A DNA stretch of 64,000 bases from an uncultured Vampirovibrio sp. (GTDB taxonomy: Bacteria > Cyanobacteriota > Vampirovibrionia > Gastranaerophilales > Gastranaerophilaceae), in NCBI GenBank assembly GCA_910584405.1, contig CAJUAL010000003.1, positions 18,288 through 82,287 of the forward strand. Reading direction: 5' to 3'. The first letter of the stretch is position 1. Each line of letters begins with the position of its first letter. Below, piece by piece: positions 42,832 to 52,565 of this stretch. Under the pieces are notes generated by a model. It was not told where the DNA came from and did not search any database. It worked only from the letters and a program-made list of their open reading frames with translations. The position numbers were made by a program, and so were the translations under genes.

Positions 42832-43878
42832 ATGATATCAGCTATAGGCAAGGATATAAACGGGAATAATACATTTCAGGCTCGCAAGAGAGAGGCAGGT
42901 CAGGCGCCTGAATTACCTTATGAGCATGACACTTTGCTGAAAAACAATTTATCAACTCGTACCAGAATCGGTCTGGAAAAGTTTACAAAAGCTTTTACTC
43001 AATATCCCGCAAGAGGGATTAAGGGCAGCAAAAACTCTAATTTCTACGAATTTTTAACAATGGGTAATTTCCCTAATGTTATGGGTAGTTTAACCCTTAT
43101 GGCAATATTTAATTCCGCAAACCCGTTCTTTTCTCATTTTGGAGCAAAAGAGGCTTCACGTCTTGGTAATAAAATGGCGTTAGGTGTGTTGTTTTACGGT
43201 TTATTTAAAAGATTTTCAAAAACCCTGGTTAATTATCCGATAAAACTTGCGACAGGTATTGATACCGAACTTCCTTATGCAAAGGTTAATAATCGTTTGC
43301 AGGAGCACCCTGATGATTTTGATTTGAAATCTATTGAGTATCACAAGGTTGGTGAAAGTGTTGACTTTACATACTGGGATATGCTCTATGGCGATCCGAA
43401 AAAGGGAGAAAAAAGGAACTTCCGATTTGATAAAATTGCAAAGAAAGTCGGATTGGGTAAAGATTTAAATGATTCCGATCAGGAAGTTAAACCTATTTAT
43501 AAAGAAGTTTTGGTAAAATCAAAAGTTGCAAAAAGTATTTCAACCTTCTTGTGGGCAGCAACGGGTGTTTGTTTGGCGTTTCAAGATGCTTGGCTTGAGT
43601 ATTTCAACTGCGCAACCATGAAATTCTGGAAAGGCAAAGAGTTCGGTCATTCTATGAAAATATTTGGCAGAAGTTTTAAAGAAGCTGTAAAAGAGTTATA
43701 CCACGGTAAGGAAAATGCTGTAAGAATGATTGATAAACATGCCGGTAAAGCTGTAATGGGATTAGCTGTATTATCAACGGTTGCAGGAGTTTTAAATACT
43801 CTTCATATAACAAAGAAACCGTCAAAACTTACGGCAGAAGATGTAATGGATAAAAAGAAAGAATGTGTGGTGGGTTAG
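42832..43878 (+). CDS. Membrane-associated protein, unknown, paralogue of the next gene
   Basis: A 348-aa protein. The N-terminus MISAIGKDINGNNTFQARK resembles the short F-x-G/A-type starts of other genes here. Hydrophobic helices lie near residues 85-105, 230-250 and 315-335. The segment with KLATGIDTELPY, then ESVDFTYWDMLYGD, and DKIAKKVGLGKDLNDS with SISTFLWAATGVCLAF aligns in order with the next protein (LVHGFDIRQKY, FIPWDLYSD, HKIGDRLHVPKDIPN, MWMLTSGFATPLLSA). ATG 42832 is chosen for GGAG seven bases upstream. Function unknown. Confidence 0.7.
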   Translation: MISAIGKDINGNNTFQARKREAGQAPELPYEHDTLLKNNLSTRTRIGLEKFTKAFTQYPARGIKGSKNSNFYEFLTMGNFPNVMGSLTLMAIFNSANPFFSHFGAKEASRLGNKMALGVLFYGLFKRFSKTLVNYPIKLATGIDTELPYAKVNNRLQEHPDDFDLKSIEYHKVGESVDFTYWDMLYGDPKKGEKRNFRFDKIAKKVGLGKDLNDSDQEVKPIYKEVLVKSKVAKSISTFLWAATGVCLAFQDAWLEYFNCATMKFWKGKEFGHSMKIFGRSFKEAVKELYHGKENAVRMIDKHAGKAVMGLAVLSTVAGVLNTLHITKKPSKLTAEDVMDKKKECVVG

Positions 43879-46404
43879 ATGAGAACAGATAATTTAATTC
43901 AGGCATACATAAATTCACATCCAGCGTCAAGACAGTATAACGCAGATAAGGCTGTTAAAAATTTTGATGTAAATAAAGAATTGACAAATCGTACGTTTAT
44001 TAAACCATTACCCGGTAACGGAAAGCTTGTCCGTCCAAGTTTGTTTGATATGCCGTCAGAGATTTCAAAAGGTTTGAAGTACGATTGGAATGCTTTTAGA
44101 CATGCAATAAGCGGAAAAGCTAATGACCATGAGTTAGGTAAACTGAATGATGTTGGAATGAAGCTTGGCGGGCTTACTATTGCATCATACTTATTTACAA
44201 GAAAAGCTACTCCGATGACAAAATGGTTTGAGTTTATCGGCTTAACAGCGTTCTTCGGAGCAATGAATATTTGGCCGAAACTTTTCTTACAACTTCCTGC
44301 AAGACTTGTTCACGGGTTTGATATAAGACAAAAATATGAAGACAATTACGGAAGAAAGAAAATGGTCTTCTCAGATCATCAATTTATTCCTTGGGATTTG
44401 TATTCAGATAAAGAAATTCATAAAATCGGCGACAGATTGCATGTTCCAAAAGATATTCCTAACAGAAGAGAATATATTCAGGAAAAAATGCGTAAAATCG
44501 CGTTGCAGAATAATACAATGTGGATGCTAACCTCAGGTTTTGCAACCCCGCTTTTGAGTGCTTTGATTTGTAACCGATTGGAAGGTCCTGTTTCTAAGTT
44601 CCTTCATGACAGAAAAGACAAGCAAAGTGAAGAATTATTGACTCATTTTGGAGAAGAAATCAGTAAATCCGATTTCAAACCAAGACAACGGGCTTTGGAA
44701 GGTTTGATTGAAGAAAATTTACATAAACCGTTAACTCAGGATTTATTTAATCAAGTTGTAGCTAATGTAACACAAGGTCAAGATCCTGCTGTTGTAAAAT
44801 CAGTAGCTGATGATTTACGCTCAATTATGCCTGTAGGTGAGCATTTTAATATTTCAACCGCAACATTGGATAATGTTCGTGAAGCCTTTAAAAATATCTT
44901 AAAACCTGCAGGGTTATCAGAAGAAAACTTAGCAAGACTGCTTCCTGATAACAGTACAATGCTTAATTTCTTAAATGATAAAGGTTTAGTCGGCGGAGAA
45001 TATAAAGAATTTTCTTCTCATTCTCTTGCAATGCAGGAATTATTGACAAACAGAATTAATGAATTTGTAGCGCAAGATTCTCAATCTATTCAGGCAAGGC
45101 GGTTGAATTTCTTATTAGATTCTCTTATCCATCAGGGGCAAAAAGGTGAAGATTCTCCGCTTGAACAAGCGTTTAAAACACAAAAAGCAAGAGTCTTAAC
45201 AGAAGATGCTGCAGATCAGTTGAGAAAAATCGGTTCGGTATTTGATACTCTTAGAGCAAAAACTACAGTTTTAGATAAATATTCTCATATTAAGGTTGCA
45301 CAGGATCAGGAAACTATCTTGGCTGATATTTGGAACCAGACTGCCGATGAGTTTATTAAAGCTCTTAAGCTTACACCGGAAGAGGTTGCCAAAGCAAGAC
45401 TTGATAGTAAAGTCGCAGGTGATGTTTTGAGAGCAAGAATTGAAAATATTGTTGCCGATAAAGCTTCATGTGCTGAATTAGTATCAAAAATGGAAAAACT
45501 TTTATCTGTTGTTTACTCAAAAACAACACCGTTAGAAAATGACAGTCATTTATACCATGATTTGGTTGACAGATCTTTTGGAGATGCAGCTGCTGAGTTA
45601 CGTAAGCTGGGTTTAGACGGAACGGTCGATTCTCTTCTTGGGTTTGGCGATAAAGGTAATACGGGCATGAAAGGTTTGTTCCATTCGTTTATGAATGAAA
45701 GAATTACAGGTGTAAGAAGTTCTTTCTACCGATTACTTCAAATTATCAACACATACTATAAAATAGCTCATGATAAAGGTGTTAATGGTGTTATCGGACA
45801 CTTAAGACCTAGAGAAGTTAAAGAAGAAATGGTTGAACTTGTAAAATCTGTCCTAATGGAAGGTCATACGGCTGATTTTGCAGTAAAATTACACCAAAGA
45901 CGTAACTTAACTCCTAATTTATCTGATAGAGGCGATATAAAAGTTGTTGACGGAAAAGTTCAATATGATTATTACGGAAAAACACCTGCTCACAAACGTG
46001 TATCAATGCCAAATGACAGTAATTATTTCAGTGATGCTATGAAATTAATGTTTGGAGATGTACACCCTGATATTGCAGAAAGAATTAAAAGTTCAGTATT
46101 TTTCAGTGATTTTCAAGCTTATAGAGAAGATGCACTCAAAAAACTCGGCGGAGAACGTAATTTTGCATTCCCTCAAGTCTTGATAGACGGAGTAGAACAT
46201 AAAGCAAATTCAAGCGAAAGATTTAACAGGCTTGGTGCAGCTACAAACGAGTTTATGTACAAGCTTGCAAATAATAAATATAACAGCGGTAAATGGTTCT
46301 CTATATTTGGAAAACTCGGGGCTGCTGTTATTGGTGTAACTTTAATCTCTCAATTCTTTATGGGTAGAATGAAAAAGCCTGAACCTGTTAAGGAGGAAGC
46401 ATAG
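43879..46404 (+). CDS. Large membrane-anchored helical protein, unknown
   Basis: An 841-aa protein. The N-terminal ~260 residues show hydrophobic helices (GLTIASYLF, WFEFIGLTAFFGAMNIWP, MWMLTSGFATPLLSALI) and align with the previous gene product. A long helical middle part of charged character follows. The C-terminus has one membrane helix, LGAAVIGVTLISQFFMG, and a KPEPVKEEA tail. No enzyme motif was seen. The start codon follows directly after the preceding stop and the stop is one base before the GH13 start, indicating one operon. Family unknown. Confidence 0.8.
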   Translation: MRTDNLIQAYINSHPASRQYNADKAVKNFDVNKELTNRTFIKPLPGNGKLVRPSLFDMPSEISKGLKYDWNAFRHAISGKANDHELGKLNDVGMKLGGLTIASYLFTRKATPMTKWFEFIGLTAFFGAMNIWPKLFLQLPARLVHGFDIRQKYEDNYGRKKMVFSDHQFIPWDLYSDKEIHKIGDRLHVPKDIPNRREYIQEKMRKIALQNNTMWMLTSGFATPLLSALICNRLEGPVSKFLHDRKDKQSEELLTHFGEEISKSDFKPRQRALEGLIEENLHKPLTQDLFNQVVANVTQGQDPAVVKSVADDLRSIMPVGEHFNISTATLDNVREAFKNILKPAGLSEENLARLLPDNSTMLNFLNDKGLVGGEYKEFSSHSLAMQELLTNRINEFVAQDSQSIQARRLNFLLDSLIHQGQKGEDSPLEQAFKTQKARVLTEDAADQLRKIGSVFDTLRAKTTVLDKYSHIKVAQDQETILADIWNQTADEFIKALKLTPEEVAKARLDSKVAGDVLRARIENIVADKASCAELVSKMEKLLSVVYSKTTPLENDSHLYHDLVDRSFGDAAAELRKLGLDGTVDSLLGFGDKGNTGMKGLFHSFMNERITGVRSSFYRLLQIINTYYKIAHDKGVNGVIGHLRPREVKEEMVELVKSVLMEGHTADFAVKLHQRRNLTPNLSDRGDIKVVDGKVQYDYYGKTPAHKRVSMPNDSNYFSDAMKLMFGDVHPDIAERIKSSVFFSDFQAYREDALKKLGGERNFAFPQVLIDGVEHKANSSERFNRLGAATNEFMYKLANNKYNSGKWFSIFGKLGAAVIGVTLISQFFMGRMKKPEPVKEEA

Positions 46405-46405
46405 T

Positions 46406-48133
46406 ATGATGAATGTTTCTACAAATTTAATAACTAAAGCCGTAAGTGTTTATCAGCCGATTGTTACTAAAAAACAAGATGTGCAGGTAAATACTCAGGT
46501 TCAAAACAGTTCAAATTTGCTTACTCAATATTTGGATAATATGGCTAAGATTAATGCTCCTGCCGTGTCTAAGCCTGTAGAGGTTACAAGTGTCGTTCAT
46601 AAGCCTTATAAAAATGATTTGCGAACATTATTTTTAACAAATAGCGCAAAAATTTTGGCTATGATTCCAAGAACATTTAATGCAAAAGATACAAATAATA
46701 ATGAATATATTGACGGAAATGAACAGCATGGAACATTTTTAAATGCGATAGAGCGTCTTGATGAGGTTAAGGCGCAAGGCTTTAATACTCTTCACGTTCT
46801 TCCAATAAACCCTCCGGGGAAAAACAATGCAATGGGAACGGCGGGATCTTTGTATTCTCCGTTAGATATGCTTGAACTTGACCCTAAACTTATAGATAAA
46901 AATGATCCGCGTTCACCTCAAGAACAGTTTAAAGAATTTGTAAGCGCATGTCATGACAGAGATATCAGGGTTATGGTAGATATGCCGAGCTGTGCATCTT
47001 ATGATTTGTACCTTGCAAAGCCTGAATTGATGGCAAAAGATCGTTACGGATTAGCAAAAACTCCTCAAGGTTGGGAAGATATCAGAATGTTTCAGCCTTG
47101 GAAAGATGAGGGTAAAAGAACTTTAAATCCGGAACTTCTGGAGTATCACAGAAAATTTGTTGATATGATGATTGATGCAGGGGTTGACGGTATAAGAGCC
47201 GATGTAGCAAGAGCAAAACCTGTTGAGTTCTGGGATATTATTATTCCGTATTCAAGAAAACGAAACCCTGAATTTGCTTGGCTTGCGGAAACTTATACTT
47301 ATGAAGACGCTTCACCTCAGGCAAATATGCCTTATGACAGACCAGAAGATTCGCTTCGTGCAGGTTTTGATGCGTACTACGGTCAATACCATATTTTCCA
47401 TGAGTGGACTACAGCAAAAGATTTGCACGATTATGTAAGAGAAAACCTTAACTTGTCATATAGAGTTGAAAGAGGTAAATCTTTAATCGGTTCATTTGCA
47501 ACTCACGATGATGTTTCTCCAATGTATCACGGCGGCGAAGCTTTCTGTAATCTAACAACAGGTTTACAGGTATCTTTACCTATGTTGAATCCGTACTTTG
47601 TTGACGGTTTCCAATCTGGAGATATGTATGATTACAGTTACGCTGATAAGTATGTGGAAAAAACTGATACAGATTATAATTATATGAAGGTTCACCCCGG
47701 CAAGTTAGATATCTTTAATCTTTCAAGAAAACCGGGAGGAGATAAACCGCAAATCGGTGAGTTTATGACTGCTGCTTTAAAATTCAGAGATGATTATGCG
47801 GATGTTTTAAAACGCGGTTCATATATAATGCTTGATAAGAAAAAAGATAAGCAGGATCAAATTATTTCGTTTGCTCGCCATAGACAAGGAAAAACTCTTC
47901 TTGTACTGGCTAACAAAAATGTTGACAGACCTGTAGCTGCTATAGTTAAGGTTCCGACATTGAAAGCTAATCAGGAATTGAAAAACCTTCTTCCTGCATA
48001 TGGACAAGAAAGTAAATTCCAGGTTTCAAAAGGTGAAATTGCACTTGAACTCGGGCCGGGAAGAATCCACATATTTGAAATAGACACTCCATATATTGAA
48101 AGTAATTCTAAGAAGGTTTACAAACAACATTAG
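46406..48133 (+). CDS. GH13 alpha-amylase-family enzyme with EF-hand-like loop
   Basis: A 575-aa protein with the GH13 barrel. The catalytic residues are conserved: nucleophile D266 (GIRADVARA), acid/base E295 (WLAET), and H367-D368 (FATHDD). Conserved region I is altered: VDMPSCASYD in place of DxxxNH. Residues 95-106 (DTNNNEYIDGNE) match an EF-hand-type calcium loop. No signal peptide; the first ~75 residues are low-complexity. The likely reaction is cleavage or transfer of alpha-glucan bonds, but substrate and location are unclear. Same operon as the two preceding unknown genes. Confidence 0.85.
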   Translation: MMNVSTNLITKAVSVYQPIVTKKQDVQVNTQVQNSSNLLTQYLDNMAKINAPAVSKPVEVTSVVHKPYKNDLRTLFLTNSAKILAMIPRTFNAKDTNNNEYIDGNEQHGTFLNAIERLDEVKAQGFNTLHVLPINPPGKNNAMGTAGSLYSPLDMLELDPKLIDKNDPRSPQEQFKEFVSACHDRDIRVMVDMPSCASYDLYLAKPELMAKDRYGLAKTPQGWEDIRMFQPWKDEGKRTLNPELLEYHRKFVDMMIDAGVDGIRADVARAKPVEFWDIIIPYSRKRNPEFAWLAETYTYEDASPQANMPYDRPEDSLRAGFDAYYGQYHIFHEWTTAKDLHDYVRENLNLSYRVERGKSLIGSFATHDDVSPMYHGGEAFCNLTTGLQVSLPMLNPYFVDGFQSGDMYDYSYADKYVEKTDTDYNYMKVHPGKLDIFNLSRKPGGDKPQIGEFMTAALKFRDDYADVLKRGSYIMLDKKKDKQDQIISFARHRQGKTLLVLANKNVDRPVAAIVKVPTLKANQELKNLLPAYGQESKFQVSKGEIALELGPGRIHIFEIDTPYIESNSKKVYKQH

Positions 48134-48139
48134 GTTGAA

Positions 48140-49381
48140 TTAGTTTGCGCTTATATAACCGTTAAGTGCTGTGTATGCTGCAACGTAAGGAGAAGACAGA
48201 TAAATATAACCTTTAGTGTTGCCTAATCTGCCTTGGAAATTTCTGTTTTGAGTTGTCAGGCAAACTTCGTCATCTGCCAAAATACCTGCGTGAATCCCTA
48301 CGCAAGGACCACAGCCGGGTGGTAGAATTGTTGCATTTGAATCTACAAATATTTCTAATAAACCTTCTTGTAAAGCTTGTTTATAAACATCACGAGAGGC
48401 AGGACAAATCAGCATTCTTACACCTTCGTGAACTTTTTTACCTTTTAAAATCTTTGCAACGGTTCTCATATCTTCAATTCTGCCGTTTGTACATGTTCCT
48501 ACATAAACCTGTTGAACTTTAATATCATTTAAGTCTTTTGCAAGCTTAGTATTATCAACAGTGTGCGGGCATGATACCGTATGTTCGATTGTTGATGCAT
48601 CAATTTCTATTATTCTTTCGTAGTTTGCATCACTATCAGGTTTTATTTCTTTAAATTTATCTCCTCGTCCGCGAGATTCCAAGTATTCTTTAGTTTTATC
48701 ATCTGGTACAAATAATCCGCATTTAGCACCTGCTTCGACAGCCATATTAGCTAATGTAAAGCGTTCTGCCATGCACATATTATCAATAGTGTCCCCGCAA
48801 AATTCCAAAGCTTTGTATGTCGCACCATCTGCGCCAATCATTCCGATAAGATGAAGCATTAAATCTTTTGAACAAATTCCTTCGTTAAACTTACCGTTAA
48901 CAACAATTTTAAATGTTTGAGGAACTTTTAACCAGGTTTTACCTAATGCCATGGCAACAGCAACGTCAGTAGAGCCCATACCTGTAGCAAATGCGCCTAA
49001 AGCTCCTGAAGTACAGGTGTGAGAGTCTGCGCCGACCAGAATTTCTGTAGGATTAACGAATGTTTCAACCAAACGCTGGTGGCAAACCCCTGAACCGACT
49101 TCTGATAGAACCGCACCGTATTCCCGTGAAAAATCTCGCAAAATAGTGTGCATATTTGATAATTCTTTTTTAGGGCTTGGTGAAGCATGGTCAATAAATA
49201 ATATCGTACGCTCAGGATTGTTTAGTTTTTCTTTGCCGAGTTTTTTAAATTCCTGAACCGTTAAAGGTCCAGTACCGTCTTGAACAGCGCAAACATCAAC
49301 TTTTGCGATAACAAGTTCGCCTGCTTTAACGTCTTTTCCTGCGTGATTTGATATGATTTTTTCTACTAAAGTTTGTCCCAT
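48140..49381 (-). CDS. leuC: 3-isopropylmalate dehydratase large subunit family protein
   Basis: A 413-aa member of the aconitase superfamily, LeuC/homoaconitase type with [4Fe-4S] cluster. Seen: GADSHTCTSGALGAFATGMG, the cluster-binding cysteines in VGTCTNGRIEDM and PPGCGPCVGIHAG. In leucine synthesis LeuC isomerises isopropylmalate together with LeuD, but no leuD is adjacent. The substrate could also be another 2-hydroxyacid. Tail-to-tail with the GH13 gene after a six-base gap. Start is ATG with GAGGG upstream. Confidence 0.9.
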   Translation of the reverse strand: MGQTLVEKIISNHAGKDVKAGELVIAKVDVCAVQDGTGPLTVQEFKKLGKEKLNNPERTILFIDHASPSPKKELSNMHTILRDFSREYGAVLSEVGSGVCHQRLVETFVNPTEILVGADSHTCTSGALGAFATGMGSTDVAVAMALGKTWLKVPQTFKIVVNGKFNEGICSKDLMLHLIGMIGADGATYKALEFCGDTIDNMCMAERFTLANMAVEAGAKCGLFVPDDKTKEYLESRGRGDKFKEIKPDSDANYERIIEIDASTIEHTVSCPHTVDNTKLAKDLNDIKVQQVYVGTCTNGRIEDMRTVAKILKGKKVHEGVRMLICPASRDVYKQALQEGLLEIFVDSNATILPPGCGPCVGIHAGILADDEVCLTTQNRNFQGRLGNTKGYIYLSSPYVAAYTALNGYISAN

Positions 49382-49793
49382 ACTTATGTCCCTCTTTTTT
49401 ACTTAAGAATATCACAAATTTTCGCAAATATAAACTGTTGTTTAAATTTTTAAATTGTAGATTATGGTGTTATTTTTTTATATTTGTTTTAGATGTTTTT
49501 TGTCAGGCTCAGCAAACTGTTGATGAGTTAGCTCAAATAACTCCTATAATTTCTATACTTAGAAGTAAAAGTGATTCTTTGGATTGTCTTTTTCTTGAGT
49601 ATAAAGATTTTTGTGATCTTGATAGTTGACTTAACACTTTGTTTATGATACATTTACCTTGTCAGAAGTTAACAATCGAATACGATTTCAAAATAGCTCA
49701 AATACAGCTTGTGTTTTGGCGTATTCATTAAATATCGGGTAACCCAAAACCTGAAAATAAATGTTATTAAACAATTTTAGAAAGGTAAAATCA
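49382..49793 (+). promoter_or_regulatory. 412-base rpsE upstream region with promoter and leader
   Basis: Divergent gap between leuC (minus) and rpsE (plus). TTGACT (49626-49631), 17-base spacer, TACATT (49649-49654) is a plausible promoter. The ~135-base leader to the rpsE start contains GAATACG (49678-49684) and CGTATTC (49722-49728), which could pair, and a GGGT-A-ACCC hairpin. It could be an r-protein autoregulatory leader, but this is inference. A 63-codon frame at 49438-49629 is not supported as a gene. No tRNA is seen. Confidence 0.5.
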
Positions 49794-50444
49794 ATGGAAA
49801 ACAATGAAGAATTAAAAGTTACTGAATCTGTAGAAACTGCAGAAGAAGTTAAAGCTGAAGAAACTGTTGAAGTTGCAGCAACTGAAGCTGTTTCTGAAGA
49901 AAAACCGGCTCGCAGAAGAGGCCGCGGCAGAAAACAAAAAATTGAAACAACAGAAGAAAAACCTCAATCTGATTGGACTGAAACAGTTGTTCAAATCAGT
50001 CGTGTTACAAAAGTTGTTAAAGGTGGTAAAAAATTAAGCTTCCGTGCTATCGTTATCGTTGGTAACAAAAAAGGCCAAGTTGGTATCGGTTGTGCTAAAG
50101 CTGCTGAAGTTATCATTGCTATTCAAAAAGCTATCGCTGACGGTAGAAAAAATGTTATCAATGTACCTATTTTCAAAACAACTATTCCTCACCCGATTAC
50201 AGGTAAATCAGGCGCTGGCGCAGTTATGTTAAGACCTGCTTCAGAAGGTACCGGTATTATCGCGGGTGGTGCTGTTCGTTCAGTATTAGAACTTGCAGGT
50301 ATTGAAAATATTCTTTCAAAATCTTTGGGTTCAAAATCTCCGCTTAACGCAGCTAATGCTACTATCGAAGCTTTGAAATCATTAACTCCGTTCAATGATG
50401 TTGCTAAAAAACGCGGTCTTACTATGGCTGAACTTTTAAACTAG
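49794..50444 (+). CDS. rpsE: 30S ribosomal protein S5
   Basis: uS5, 216 aa, small subunit protein for decoding fidelity and mRNA entry. The conserved body is clear: VVKGGKKLSFRAIVIVGN, GQVGIGCAKAAEVIIAIQKA, GRKNVINVPIF, GSKSPLNAANATIEALKSL. An extra ~65-residue N-terminal extension is Glu-rich then Arg-rich (RRRGRGRKQK). ATG 49794 has GAAAGG eight bases upstream; the extra 11 residues from an earlier start are not needed. It starts a four-gene block, not the usual full spc operon: rplR and the genes before it are not upstream. Confidence 0.95.
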   Translation: MENNEELKVTESVETAEEVKAEETVEVAATEAVSEEKPARRRGRGRKQKIETTEEKPQSDWTETVVQISRVTKVVKGGKKLSFRAIVIVGNKKGQVGIGCAKAAEVIIAIQKAIADGRKNVINVPIFKTTIPHPITGKSGAGAVMLRPASEGTGIIAGGAVRSVLELAGIENILSKSLGSKSPLNAANATIEALKSLTPFNDVAKKRGLTMAELLN

Positions 50445-50486
50445 TAATAAGTAGTATTTAAATTAAAATTATAAGGAATTAAAATT

Positions 50487-50678
50487 ATGACAGATAAGAA
50501 AAATGATATGATTAAAATTAAGCTTGTTAAAAGTTTAATCGGCTCATCTGAGCAACAACGCAGAGTAGTTAGAGGCTTAGGTTTGACTAAGAAAGACCAA
50601 GTTGTTGAACACGCAGCTTCAGCTACAATCATGGGTATGGTTAACAAAGTTTCTCACTTGTTAGAAGTTGTTAAATAA
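50487..50678 (+). CDS. rpmD: 50S ribosomal protein L30
   Basis: uL30, 63 aa. The family pattern KIKLVKSLIGSSEQQRRVVR with GLGLTKKDQVVE is clear. A good purine-rich site precedes the ATG. Between rpsE and rplO, as in the conserved S5-L30-L15-SecY order. Confidence 0.94.
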   Translation: MTDKKNDMIKIKLVKSLIGSSEQQRRVVRGLGLTKKDQVVEHAASATIMGMVNKVSHLLEVVK

Positions 50679-50729
50679 TTGCCCAAAGACTTAGATTTAT
50701 TATAAATTATAAAGAAAGAGGAAAATAAT

Positions 50730-51179
50730 ATGTCAAATATAACATTAGAAGATTTAAGACCGGCTGAAGGTTCTACATCTAAATCTAAAAGAGTCGGCAG
50801 AGGACGTTCATCAGGACACGGTAAAACATCTTGCCGCGGTCATAACGGTGAAGGTCAAAGATCAGGTAACTCATCTAAAAGAGGTTTTGAAGGCGGACAA
50901 ATGCCTGCTTACAGAAGACTTCCTAAATTAAAAGGCTTCCAAGTTTACAATAAACTTAACTATGCTCAAATCAATGTTGGCAGACTTGATGATTTAGGTC
51001 TTAAAGAAATTTCTTTAGAATCACTAAAAGAAAAATTAACAATTCACCCTACTTGTGTTGGCTTAAGAGTATTAGGCAACGGTGAAATAAAATCAGCAGT
51101 TACTGTTAAGGCAGCTTACGTAACTCCATCAGCTAAGGAAAAAATTGAAGCTGCCGGAGGAAAGGTTGAGTTAGTATAA
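50730..51179 (+). CDS. rplO: 50S ribosomal protein L15
   Basis: uL15, 149 aa. Start LEDLRPAEGSTSKSKRVGRG and GRSSGHGKTSCRGHNGEGQR are standard, followed by RLPKLKGFQVYNKLNYAQIN. It stabilises the 50S core. Overlaps secY by one base. Confidence 0.96.
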   Translation: MSNITLEDLRPAEGSTSKSKRVGRGRSSGHGKTSCRGHNGEGQRSGNSSKRGFEGGQMPAYRRLPKLKGFQVYNKLNYAQINVGRLDDLGLKEISLESLKEKLTIHPTCVGLRVLGNGEIKSAVTVKAAYVTPSAKEKIEAAGGKVELV

Positions 51180-52519
51180 TGGCACAAAATTTAAAAATGC
51201 CGACAACTGATGATTTGATGTCAATGTGGAATGCTTCAGGCTTAAAGCAGAAGATTATATTTTCACTATTGATGATTGCTGTCTGGAGATTAGGTGTCCA
51301 AATGCCTTTGTATGGTATTAATAACCAGGCATTTACGGCACTTGCTCAAAGTAATTCTTTAATAGGATTTCTTGATTTATTCTCAGGTGGTGCGCTAGGT
51401 AAGGTATCTATCCTTGCGTTAGGTATCGGACCTTTCATCACTTCATCAATCATTGTTCAACTTGTTTCTGTAGTTATTCCGTCTTTGGAAAAATTACAAA
51501 AAGAAGAGGGCGAAGCAGGAAGAAGAAAACTTTCACAGTATACAAGAATCTTTACTGTAGTGTTAGCTATCTTCCAATCATTTGTATTTATGATGTATTT
51601 GCATCATGTACCAAACGCGATTATGGCACAGGTTAATCCGATTGCGTTTTACGCAAGTTCAATTTGTGTATTAACTGCGGGTGCTGTACTTGTAATGTGG
51701 ATTTCGGAATTGATTACCGAAAACGGTATCGGTAACGGAGGGTCTTTGATAATCTTCTGCGGTATCTTATCGGGTATCCCGATATATGCATCAAGTACTG
51801 CTAAAATTGTTAAGGCAAGTTCTCAAATGCAGTTTGGATTATTTGTTTTGCTTGCAATATTTTTCCTTGCAATGGTTCTTATTGTAATCATGCAAGAGGC
51901 AGTAAGAAAAGTAATCATTGTTAATCCGAAAAGGCAAATCGGGAATAAAGTTTATGGCGGTATGAATTCATTTATTCCGTTTAAGCTTAATCCTGGCGGA
52001 GTTATGCCGATTATCTTTGCGATTGCGATATTATTGTTCCCGTCAACAATTTTTGAATTGTTGAAACAGGCAAATATTGGTTCTGTTGCATTTAATAATG
52101 TTGTTGCCAAAATGGCTACGATTTTAAGCCCGAGCGGTGTTTGGTACTATGTGTTGTATATAGGTTTAATTATTGCGTTAACATTCTTCTACGCTTCAAT
52201 TATGCCGAATATGCAGCCAAAAGATATTGCAGATAACCTTAAAAAGTACGGTTCTTCAATTCCGGGTATTAAGCCTGGCAGACCGACTGCTGAAGCTTTA
52301 GATAAAATTTTGTCAAAAACAACATTTATCGGAGCTATTGGTTTAGGTATCATCGCGCTTGTACCATCATTGGCAAGTGCTTTGTCTAAAATCACAACTT
52401 TGCAGGGTATCGGTTCTACATCATTAATCATTATGGTTGGTGTAGCTCTTGATTTAATCAATCAGGTTAAGACTCACCTGCTGGCAAGAAATTATGAATC
52501 TTTCTTGAAAGATATGTAA
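51179..52519 (+). CDS. secY: Protein translocase subunit SecY
   Basis: SecY, 446 aa, channel of the Sec translocon in the cytoplasmic membrane. Ten helices are evident. Hallmarks: FLDLFSGGALGKVSILALGI, GPFITSSIIVQLVSVVIPSL, the NPKRQIGNKVYGGMNSFIP cytoplasmic loop, and LKYGSSIPGIKPGRPTAE-like segment (KKYGSSIPGIKPGRPTAEAL). The block ends here with a terminator; adk, map and infA do not follow. Confidence 0.97.
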   Translation: MAQNLKMPTTDDLMSMWNASGLKQKIIFSLLMIAVWRLGVQMPLYGINNQAFTALAQSNSLIGFLDLFSGGALGKVSILALGIGPFITSSIIVQLVSVVIPSLEKLQKEEGEAGRRKLSQYTRIFTVVLAIFQSFVFMMYLHHVPNAIMAQVNPIAFYASSICVLTAGAVLVMWISELITENGIGNGGSLIIFCGILSGIPIYASSTAKIVKASSQMQFGLFVLLAIFFLAMVLIVIMQEAVRKVIIVNPKRQIGNKVYGGMNSFIPFKLNPGGVMPIIFAIAILLFPSTIFELLKQANIGSVAFNNVVAKMATILSPSGVWYYVLYIGLIIALTFFYASIMPNMQPKDIADNLKKYGSSIPGIKPGRPTAEALDKILSKTTFIGAIGLGIIALVPSLASALSKITTLQGIGSTSLIIMVGVALDLINQVKTHLLARNYESFLKDM

Positions 52520-52538
52520 TTTAACATAATATATAAGA

Positions 52539-52565
52539 AAGCTCTCCTTATTGGAGGGCTTTTTT
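52539..52565 (+). terminator. Rho-independent terminator after secY
   Basis: AAGCTCTCC and GGAGGGCTT form a nine-bp stem with one wobble, loop TTATT, then TTTTT. Confidence 0.85.

Noticed and set aside
49438..49629. A 63-codon frame upstream of rpsE
   Set aside because: No ribosome-binding site, composition unlike a protein at its start, and it lies before the likely promoter.
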